A stretch of DNA of 64,000 bases from Halomonas halophila. GTDB lineage: Bacteria > Pseudomonadota > Gammaproteobacteria > Pseudomonadales > Halomonadaceae. The first letter of the stretch is position 1; each line of letters opens with the position of its first letter. The position numbers and the translations under genes were made by a program. The notes under the pieces were generated by a model. The model had not been told where the DNA came from. It saw nothing but the letters and a program-made list of their open reading frames with translations, and did not search any database. The DNA is taken from NCBI RefSeq assembly GCF_030406665.1, contig NZ_CP129121.1, positions 2,852,001 to 2,916,000 on the forward strand. Direction: 5' to 3'. Positions 1 to 6,300 of the stretch are shown here, one piece after another.

Positions 1-821
1 TGGACCCGTTCGAAGTCGACCTGGCCCGACTGGATCGCGAGATGGTGCTGGTGCGACGCTGCCTCGCCCCCGATCGACGGCTCGAGGCCCTGCACTGGGG
101 CGGCAGCCTGCCCCCCTGGCTGAGCCTGTCGCGGATGAGCGGGCTGGTCGATCGGCTGGCCTCGCGCTTTCCCTTCGAATCGGGACATTGGCGCGACTTC
201 ACCGTCGAACTCGATCCCCGTGCCACGGATCTTCTCACCCTGCGCCATCTGGAGGCACTGGGCTTCAACCGCCTGAAGCTGGTCATGCGCCTGCCGAGGG
301 CCGACCGCCCGGAAGCCCTGACGCGGCTGCAGTCACGCATCGAGCCGCTGCTCGACGAGAGCGTCCGCATGGGCTGGCACTCGCTGAACCTGGTGCTGAT
401 CGTGCCGCCGGCGACGCCCGAGCAGGAGGCCGCCGCGGCGCTCGCCACGCTGATGGCCATGACGCCGCCACGCCTCTCGCTGCGCCCGGACCCCGCCTGG
501 CAGGAAGGCGAGTCGACGCTGCCGGCGACACTGCTGGCTCGGATCGAGGACCGCCTGGCCGGAAACGGCTATCGGTCGCTGGGAGGCGGGTTCTACGCCC
601 GCCACGGCGCCGCGCTGGAGGACGCCCGGGCGCAGACGCGACGCGAGCAGGCCCGCGACCGGCTGGGGCTTGGCCCCGGTGCCATCTCGCGGCTGCCCGA
701 CGCCGTGGCCTGCAACGCCGGCTCGGCCGAGGACTATGCCGCGGCGCTGGATGAGGGGCGACTGGCCACCGCATCGGGGCACTGGTCGCGCTGCCGCCGT
801 TCGGGCGCGGGACACGGCTAA
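1..821 (+). CDS. HemN-like radical-SAM family protein, 3' part (5' end outside window)
   Basis: The reading frame is open from base 3, so the gene starts before the window; about 273 residues are visible. The stretch HWGGSLPPWLS aligns with the HWGGGTPTFL region of oxygen-independent coproporphyrinogen III oxidase (HemN), preceded by a helix like the HemN segment YVEALLQEM. The cysteine cluster would lie upstream and cannot be seen. The canonical second glycine-rich motif is altered (GGSLP for GGGTP). The HemN segment ending in a GYTT-type motif is missing, and the protein stops soon after a sequence like YAAIDAGRL, so it is shorter at the C-terminus than typical HemN. It lies directly upstream of anr, as hemN genes often do. 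It may be a divergent HemN paralogue without oxidase activity; assignment to the family is likely, activity is uncertain. Confidence 0.6.
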   Translation, partial: DPFEVDLARLDREMVLVRRCLAPDRRLEALHWGGSLPPWLSLSRMSGLVDRLASRFPFESGHWRDFTVELDPRATDLLTLRHLEALGFNRLKLVMRLPRADRPEALTRLQSRIEPLLDESVRMGWHSLNLVLIVPPATPEQEAAAALATLMAMTPPRLSLRPDPAWQEGESTLPATLLARIEDRLAGNGYRSLGGGFYARHGAALEDARAQTRREQARDRLGLGPGAISRLPDAVACNAGSAEDYAAALDEGRLATASGHWSRCRRSGAGHG

Positions 822-890
822 GGGATGCTATGCCCGGGCGGGTGCTATCCGCCATAATGGGGAAGGCAAGCCCCGATCAAGGAGGACAGC

Positions 891-1634
891 ATGCCCGATA
901 TCGCAGCCGGCAGGCGCCGCTCACTGCTGCACGAGACCCGCTGCCGGACCTGCAGCCTGAGTTCCCTGTGCCTGCCCCTGGCCCTCGAACTCGAGGACAT
1001 CGATCAGTTCGATGCCATCATCCGCCGCCGTCCGCCGCTCAAGAAGGGCGAGTCGCTTTTCCGTCAGGGCAGCCCCTTCACCAGCGTCTATGCGGTTCGC
1101 TCCGGCAGCCTCAAGCAGATCACCAGCGAAGGCGGCGGCATGGATCAGCTGACCAACTTCTATCTGCCCAGCGAACTGGTGGGGCTGGACGGCATCGACG
1201 AGTCGACCTATCCCGGCTCGGTCATCGCGCTCGAGACCACCACCGTGTGCGAGATCCCCTTCGATCGCCTGGATGCCCTGTCGGAAAGCCTGCCGGAGCT
1301 GCGCGCCCAGCTCTACCGCAGCATGAGCAAGGAAATGCGCGACGACCGCCGCATGATGCGCCTGCTGTCGCGCAAGACCGCCGACCAGCGGCTGGCCACC
1401 TTCTTCGCCAGCCTCTCCGACCGCTTCCGGCGCCGCGGCTACTCCGCCTACAGCTTCCGGCTCTCCATGTCCCGGGCCGACATCGGCAACTACCTGGGGC
1501 TGGCCGTGGAAACCGTCAGCCGCATCCTGGGCCGCTTCCAGCAGCAGGGCCTGGTGGCCGTCTCCGGCCGCGAGGTGAACATCCTCGACCTGGACGCCCT
1601 GGCCGAGCTGGCCGAGGAAGAGGGCTGCCGCTGA
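891..1634 (+). CDS. anr: Anr/FNR oxygen-responsive transcription regulator
   Basis: This 247-residue protein is a CRP/FNR-family regulator. The N-terminal cysteines C18, C21 and C27 together with C120 match the four ligands of the oxygen-labile [4Fe-4S] cluster of E. coli FNR (C20, C23, C29, C122). Residues 40-140 form the cyclic-nucleotide-binding-like fold (GESLFRQGSP, then FYLPSELVGLDG). The C-terminal helix-turn-helix contains SRADIGNYLGLAVETVSR, with the E..SR recognition residues that read TTGAT half-sites. It is expected to switch genes for anaerobic or microaerobic growth. The start is set by AAGGAGG about 8 bases upstream. A HemN-like gene precedes it, a common arrangement for FNR/Anr. 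Its stop codon runs straight into a 7-bp tandem repeat array. Confidence 0.93.
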   Translation: MPDIAAGRRRSLLHETRCRTCSLSSLCLPLALELEDIDQFDAIIRRRPPLKKGESLFRQGSPFTSVYAVRSGSLKQITSEGGGMDQLTNFYLPSELVGLDGIDESTYPGSVIALETTTVCEIPFDRLDALSESLPELRAQLYRSMSKEMRDDRRMMRLLSRKTADQRLATFFASLSDRFRRRGYSAYSFRLSMSRADIGNYLGLAVETVSRILGRFQQQGLVAVSGREVNILDLDALAELAEEEGCR

Positions 1635-1635
1635 C

Positions 1636-1796
1636 AGCGCCAAGCGCCAAGCGCCAAGCGCCAAGCGCCAAGCGCCAAGCGCCAAGCGCCAAGCGCCAAG
1701 CGCCAAGCGCCAAGCGCCAAGCGCCAAGCGCCAAGCGCCAAGCGCCAAGCGCCAAGCGCCAAGCGCCAAGCGCCAAGCGCCAAGCGCCAAGCGCCA
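1636..1796 (+). repeat. Heptamer tandem array, 23 perfect copies of AGCGCCA
   Basis: Twenty-three consecutive exact copies of AGCGCCA start two bases after the anr stop codon, followed by a decaying AGCGCGG. The array lies between anr and a hairpin terminator. Inverted, diverged copies lie on the other side of the hairpin. It has the perfection expected of a slippage-prone VNTR. Confidence 0.95.
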
Positions 1797-1838
1797 AGCG
1801 CGGCAGGATGATGTCATGGCCATTCCTGACGTCAACGA

Positions 1839-1873
1839 AGAAACCCACAGGACTCGACGTCCCGTGGGTTTCT
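1839..1873. terminator. Hairpin terminator between anr and ttcA
   Basis: Positions 1841-1853 (AAACCCACAGGAC) pair with 1859-1871 across a TCGAC loop, with one A-C mismatch, and two more pairs extend the base. The stem is A-rich on one side and T-rich on the other, so it can serve both convergent genes. Confidence 0.8.
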
Positions 1874-1915
1874 CATTGGCTTCCTCGACATCTGCCGCCC
1901 GTTACTGAGCAGCCG

Positions 1916-1936
1916 GGCGCTTGCCGCTAGGCGCTA
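1916..1936 (-). repeat. Inverted heptamer units before the ttcA stop
   Basis: Read on the minus strand this stretch is AGCGCCT, AGCGGCA, AGCGCC: three diverged units of the heptamer family, inverted relative to the 23-copy array and directly abutting the ttcA stop codon (1938-1940). Confidence 0.8.
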
Positions 1937-1937
1937 C

Positions 1938-2849
1938 TCACTCGTTATGCAGATCGATGCGGTCGGCCTGCATCTTCGCCTGCTTGTCCTCCAGCCCGGC
2001 GAAGTCGAACAGCTCGCGGTCGGCCAGCTGCGAGGGGGCGACGTTGGTGACCGCCTTGAACATGCTTTCCAGACGGCCGGGATGCTTGGCCTCCCACTCG
2101 GCGAGCATCTCCTTGACCACCTGACGCTGCAGGTTCGGCTGCGAGCCGCACAGGTTGCAGGGGATGATCGGGAAGGCCATGCGCTCCGAGAACTCGGCAA
2201 TGTCGGCCTCGCGGCAGTAGGCCAGCGGGCGGATGACGATGTTCTTGCCGTCGTCGGAGAGCAGCTTGGGCGGCATCGACTTGAGGCTGCCGCCGAAGAA
2301 CATGTTGAGGAACAGCGTCTCGAGGATGTCCTCGCGATGATGACCGAGCGCGATCTTGGTGGCACCGATCTCCTCGGCATAGCCATAGAGGGAGCCGCGG
2401 CGCAGCCGCGAGCACAGCGCGCAGGTGGTCTTGCCTTCCGGGGTCTTCTCCTTGACCACCGAGTAGGTGTCGCGCTCGAGGATATGGTAATCGACGCCGA
2501 GCCCGTCCAGGTACTCGGGCAGCACATGCTCGGGGAAGCCGGGCTGCTTCTGGTCGAGGTTCACCACCACCAGCGAGAAGTTCACCGGCGCGTTGCGCTG
2601 CAGATTCCGCAGGATCTCCAGCATGGTGTAGCTGTCCTTGCCGCCGGACAGGCACACCATCACCTTGTCGCCCTCGCGGATCATGTCGAAGTCGATGATG
2701 GCGTTGCCGACCTGGCGCCGCAGACGCTTCTGCAGCTTGTTGAACTCGCGCTTGGCCTTGGCGTCGGGCGCCTCGGCGGACAGGGTCGACGGCTCGGCCG
2801 AAGCGGCCTCATCGGCGGGACGGGGATCGAAGGTCACGGCATCTTGCAT
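1938..2849 (-). CDS. ttcA: tRNA 2-thiocytidine(32) synthetase TtcA
   Basis: This 303-residue protein thiolates cytidine 32 of certain tRNAs. The PP-loop motif SGGKDS (residues 68-73) binds ATP and adenylates the base. Two CxxC pairs, CALC and CNLC, match the TtcA cysteines that carry an iron-sulfur cluster for sulfur transfer. RPLAYCREADI and the surrounding core are typical of TtcA. An approximately 35-residue Ala/Glu-rich extension precedes the conserved LQKRLRRQVGNAI start of the family. The gene is convergent with anr and stands alone, 86 bp from the next upstream gene on the same strand. Confidence 0.95.
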   Translation of the reverse strand: MQDAVTFDPRPADEAASAEPSTLSAEAPDAKAKREFNKLQKRLRRQVGNAIIDFDMIREGDKVMVCLSGGKDSYTMLEILRNLQRNAPVNFSLVVVNLDQKQPGFPEHVLPEYLDGLGVDYHILERDTYSVVKEKTPEGKTTCALCSRLRRGSLYGYAEEIGATKIALGHHREDILETLFLNMFFGGSLKSMPPKLLSDDGKNIVIRPLAYCREADIAEFSERMAFPIIPCNLCGSQPNLQRQVVKEMLAEWEAKHPGRLESMFKAVTNVAPSQLADRELFDFAGLEDKQAKMQADRIDLHNE

Positions 2850-2935
2850 GGTCGGGGCGCTGCCAGGGCAATCGGGGAAAGGGAAAGGGCGCCTATCCTA
2901 CCACCCTGCCGCCAGGCTGGCGACGTGGCGCGCGT

Positions 2936-3556
2936 TCAGCCGCTGCGGCGCTCGAGCAGCGCGTCGCGGTCCAGCCGCAGGTGCATCAGGGCCGTGGTCA
3001 CGGCGGTGCCCAGCACGCTGTGGCGCCCCATCAGCGGCACCTCGAGCTGCGCGGCGACCCGCTCGAAGGCCGGTGCCACCTCGAGCCGCGAATGATGATG
3101 GTAACGCTGGTAACGCTGGACCAGGTCGATGCCGGCATTGGGCAGGTCGAAGCCGAATCGGGCGCGCAGCGGGCGGTTCAGCAACGCCAGGTCGCGATCC
3201 AGCCGCCAGCCGACCAGCGGGCGATTGCCGACGAAGTCGAGCAGCCGCGCCAGGGCCTGGTCGAGCGTCACGCCGTCGTCGAGATCGATGCCGCGCAGGC
3301 CGTGACGCCGCAGCACCTCGGCGTCCACGCCTTCCGGGCGCGTCAGCCGCAGCTCCAGCGACTCGCTGGTCAGCACCCGATCGCCGCGCAGGCGCACCGC
3401 GGCGATCGCCAGCGGCTCGGCGCTGCGCACGTCGCCGCCGGTCGACTGCACGGCCAGCGCCACCAGCTCCTCCCCCGTATAGGGGCGGAACAGCCAGCCA
3501 TACTGGCCATGGGCGTGGCGGTGGCGGTCGACCAGGCGGCGCAGGGTCTTGAGCAT
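2936..3556 (-). CDS. DnaQ-fold exonuclease-like protein lacking catalytic acids
   Basis: The 206-residue sequence follows the layout of DnaQ/DEDD 3'-5' exonucleases, but the active site is degraded. Motif I should read L-x-D-x-E-T-T-G; here it is LAVQSTGGD, with A35 and Q37 in place of the metal-binding Asp and Glu. Motif II keeps an Asp in RLDRDLALLN but has Trp where the usual GHN histidine-region residue would be. Motif III, normally HRALGDA, is HSVLGTA (from H179), so the last Asp is Thr. It is therefore probably a catalytically dead structural or binding protein, or it uses another chemistry. It lies 41 bp downstream of the DUF294 gene on the same strand, an association seen in related genomes where the exonuclease is usually intact. 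The function is not known. Confidence 0.7.
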   Translation of the reverse strand: MLKTLRRLVDRHRHAHGQYGWLFRPYTGEELVALAVQSTGGDVRSAEPLAIAAVRLRGDRVLTSESLELRLTRPEGVDAEVLRRHGLRGIDLDDGVTLDQALARLLDFVGNRPLVGWRLDRDLALLNRPLRARFGFDLPNAGIDLVQRYQRYHHHSRLEVAPAFERVAAQLEVPLMGRHSVLGTAVTTALMHLRLDRDALLERRSG

Positions 3557-3597
3557 GTCGATGTCCTTGTCGTGTCGAGAGGCGGCGGCCGGCCACC

Positions 3598-5424
3598 TCA
3601 GGTGTATTCGAGGTGATAACGATGGGAAATCCGCTGCTTGAAGTCCTTGACGATGTGCAGCGCCTCGCGCAGCAGGTCACGCTCCAGCGACGACAGCGAC
3701 TGGACCACGACCCGGTCTGGCTCGCCGCTCTCGTCGCCGCCGTCGCCCTCCAGCCGCGCCAGCTGCTGCTCGAGGCGCAGCTGGGTGAACAGCGACAGCG
3801 CCTCCCCCAGGTCTTCGGCGAAGCGCTCCTCGAGCCGCCCGTCGGCGGCCAGGGCATCGAGGCGATCCAGGGTGCCGGTGGCGAGGATGCCGCGCTCCAG
3901 CGCCATGACCCGCACGCCATGCACGATGGGAAAGATGCCGCCCTTCTTGATGTCGATGCCGTGCTGGGGCTTCTTCAGCGAGCCGAACAGGGTCAGCGGC
4001 GTGGAGAAGCGCATCACCGGCCGGGCGAAGTAGGAGAGCAGCAGCTCGTCACGGGAGGCCGCCTCGAACAGCGTCTCCCTCACCCGCTCGAGCAGTGCCG
4101 GATTGCCGGCCACCGCATGAGCGTCGAGCATGATCGCCAGCTTCATCAGGCTGTCGCCGTCGCGGGCCTCGACCCAGCGCGCGATGCGCGCCTTCCACTG
4201 GCGCTCGGTGCCCACCCAGTCCGGGTTGGAGACCATGATGTTGCCGGGGCAGCGCGGGTAGCCGAGCGAGACCAGGGTCTCGGTGAACTCGGCCATGCGC
4301 TCCATGCAGTCCGGCCACGCCAGGTCGTCGTCGAGGATCAGGCCGTTGTCCTGGTCGGTCTTGAGCATCTGCTCGCCGCGCCCCTCGCTGCCCATCACCA
4401 TCAGGCAGCTGTCGCGCCTCAGGGACTCGGGCATCGAGAAGTCCCAGGCCTTGTGGATGATGCGACCGTTGAGCGCGGCCAGCAGCCCCATGGCGAAGCG
4501 CAGCTTCACGCCCTGGGCCATCAGCGCACCGGCGAGCTCGGCGGTACGGCGGCTGGCGGAGGCCAACTGCTTCAGGTCGCCGGCCTGCTCGACCTGCAGG
4601 CTGACCACGTGGCTGCGGCTGGAGAAGTAGCTGAGCACGTCGGTCAGCTCCACCACGCCCACCGGCGCCTCGTCCTCGACGATCACCACCCGCTCGATGC
4701 GCCGGCGGGTCATCAGCACCAGCACCTCGAACAGGTACTGATCGGGCCGGGCGGTGATCAGCTCCTCCCCGGCCAGCGACGACAGCGGTGTCTCCTGGCC
4801 GAGCCCCTCGAGCACCAGGGCGTCGAGCAGGTCGGTCTTGGTGACCATGCCCGGCCCGGCCTCGCCCTGCACCAGCAGGCTGTCGACCGCCTCGTCATGC
4901 AGCAGACGCACCGCCTCGGCGATGGTGGTCTCGCCGCCCAGGCAGCGCGGCGGGCGCATGCAGTCCTGGGCCCGCGCCAGCATGAAGCCGGCCATGGTCA
5001 CCCCGCCGGCCGCGCGCTGCTCGGTCAGCAGCCGCGCCTTGTCGGCGAGACGCTGGCGGAAGAAGGCATCGAAGGCCGGATAGGCGTCGCACAGCTCGAG
5101 AAACAGCGCCCGGGGCAGCAGGTAGCACAGCGATTCCTGCTCGGCACGGAAGCGATAGCGACTCTGGCCATTGAGAATGCTGATGGCACCGAACAGATCG
5201 CCGCCGGTGTAGTGGCCGATGCGCTGGCGCTCGCCGGGCTGGGTGGTGTCCAGCTCGGCGACCTCGCCCTTGTGGATGAGGAAGACGTTCTCGCCGGGCT
5301 GCCCCGCCTCGAGGATGATCTCGTCGCAATCGAAGTAGGCCAGGTCGAGACCGCCGCGCACGCGCTCCCGCCCGGCCTCGTCGAGCAGGCTGAAGGGGGC
5401 GTGGGAGAGATCGACATCGACCAT
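3598..5424 (-). CDS. CNB-CBS-DUF294 putative nucleotidyltransferase signalling protein
   Basis: The start at 5424 (MVDVDLSHAP) is preferred over 5481 because GAGGA lies about 10 bases upstream; that gives 608 residues. Order of domains: an N-terminal cyclic-nucleotide-binding fold (about 20-135, with EVAELD and GDLFGAISIL); two CBS motifs (about 150-275); then a DUF294 nucleotidyltransferase domain with the signature GSEGRGEQMLKTDQD carrying the GS...DxD metal site; and a helical DUF294_C domain. The family resembles GlnD/GlnE-type nucleotidyltransferases, but the substrate is unknown. It is divergent from the acetate symporter genes and precedes the DnaQ-like gene. In many relatives this gene accompanies acetate uptake and acs, which suggests a role in carbon or energy signalling; that is inference. 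Confidence 0.85.
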   Translation of the reverse strand: MVDVDLSHAPFSLLDEAGRERVRGGLDLAYFDCDEIILEAGQPGENVFLIHKGEVAELDTTQPGERQRIGHYTGGDLFGAISILNGQSRYRFRAEQESLCYLLPRALFLELCDAYPAFDAFFRQRLADKARLLTEQRAAGGVTMAGFMLARAQDCMRPPRCLGGETTIAEAVRLLHDEAVDSLLVQGEAGPGMVTKTDLLDALVLEGLGQETPLSSLAGEELITARPDQYLFEVLVLMTRRRIERVVIVEDEAPVGVVELTDVLSYFSSRSHVVSLQVEQAGDLKQLASASRRTAELAGALMAQGVKLRFAMGLLAALNGRIIHKAWDFSMPESLRRDSCLMVMGSEGRGEQMLKTDQDNGLILDDDLAWPDCMERMAEFTETLVSLGYPRCPGNIMVSNPDWVGTERQWKARIARWVEARDGDSLMKLAIMLDAHAVAGNPALLERVRETLFEAASRDELLLSYFARPVMRFSTPLTLFGSLKKPQHGIDIKKGGIFPIVHGVRVMALERGILATGTLDRLDALAADGRLEERFAEDLGEALSLFTQLRLEQQLARLEGDGGDESGEPDRVVVQSLSSLERDLLREALHIVKDFKQRISHRYHLEYT

Positions 5425-6033
5425 GGAAGCGGGTCCTCGTGCCGGGAATCGCCGCCCCGGATCGCGCACCGAACGGGGCATGGGCCACGCGCGAGACGAA
5501 GAACCGGGGACAGCAGGGCTCGGGTCCAGAGTAGCAACCCCCTCTCGCGACCAGAATCTAGACCATGGTGTTAGGTATTCCGCCGCAGGCCGACCCGACG
5601 AATCTCGGCTTTATACCAAAGTCATAGCCCACGACCGTGACCTCATGCGTCATGACGTTATGCCGAGATCGGATGCCGAGTCATCATTCGGACACGGGGA
5701 TAGACGATCGTCCAACCTTTGCCGCCTCCTCTCGAGTCAAATCCTTCCAGAAGGTTCGTAATATATTGATTTACAACAAACTTACGATCACTAATTGAAT
5801 CGTTTTACGCTCATGATACGAAAGTCTGCGATGTTTTTTCCGGCGTTGTTGACCAGCATTGACGATGATCATCGGGTGATGCCATCCCGCCGAGATGCGA
5901 CCCCTCTTCGACGGTCACTTCATCATCCGGCACGCCGCCGCGGTCCGCTCGCCGGACACCGGGAAGGCCACGCGGCGACCCATGAATGCTGTGAGCAACT
6001 TCCCGACCCCAACAACAAGTGGAGAGCAATATC
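5425..6033. promoter_or_regulatory. 609-bp divergent control region of the acetate symporter and DUF294 genes
   Basis: There is no convincing gene here. Two divergent transcription units must have their promoters in this stretch. Positions about 5575-5870 are clearly more AT-rich than the flanks. A 10-bp palindrome CGTCATGACG lies at 5648-5657 and GATGATCATC near 5865-5874. I cannot assign a sigma-70 or sigma-54 promoter with confidence. CrbR, whose gene is nearby, is a plausible regulator. Confidence 0.5.
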
Positions 6034-6294
6034 ATGGCTGAAGAGACCCCCAATGCCGAGGCCTACTGGAAGGCCAACCTTAGATTGATTACCGGCTGTC
6101 TGGTCGTCTGGGCAGCCGTCTCCTATGGCGCGGCCATCCTGCTTCGACCGCTGCTGGCGGGCATTGCCGTGGGCGGCACCGACCTGGGCTTCTGGTTCGC
6201 CCAGCAGGGTTCCATCCTGACCTTCATCGGCCTGATCTTCTTCTATGCCTGGAAGATGAACCGGCTGGACAAGCAATTCGGGCTCGGGGAGTAA
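6034..6294 (+). CDS. DUF4212 small subunit of sodium:solute symporter
   Basis: This 86-residue protein has two hydrophobic segments (about 17-43 and 54-78) separated by a short loop, and it ends in a charged tail (KMNRLDKQFGLGE). This is the standard form of the DUF4212 family, a small membrane protein encoded next to VC_2705-type sodium:solute symporters. ATG 6034 is chosen because GGAGAG lies about 8 bases upstream; an in-frame GTG at 6019 overlaps that site. Six bases separate it from the symporter gene, so the two are almost certainly cotranscribed and may form a complex. Its precise job is unknown. Confidence 0.88.
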   Translation: MAEETPNAEAYWKANLRLITGCLVVWAAVSYGAAILLRPLLAGIAVGGTDLGFWFAQQGSILTFIGLIFFYAWKMNRLDKQFGLGE

Positions 6295-6300
6295 CTCAGC

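Noticed and set aside
1636..1796. CRISPR array or plasmid iterons.
   Set aside because: The units are 7 bp with no spacers, and there are no cas or replication genes. Position after stop codons beside terminators fits neither.
830..1930. A 366-codon frame reading through anr and the heptamer array, with a repeating Pro-Ser-Ala-Lys-Arg-Gln-Ala product.
   Set aside because: It is out of frame with anr, and the repeat peptide is only the translation of a 7-bp DNA repeat; minus-strand frames there give similar artefacts.
5795..6088. A 97-codon plus-strand frame before the DUF4212 gene.
   Set aside because: It overlaps the start of the DUF4212 gene in another frame, has no ribosome-binding site and no recognisable protein features.
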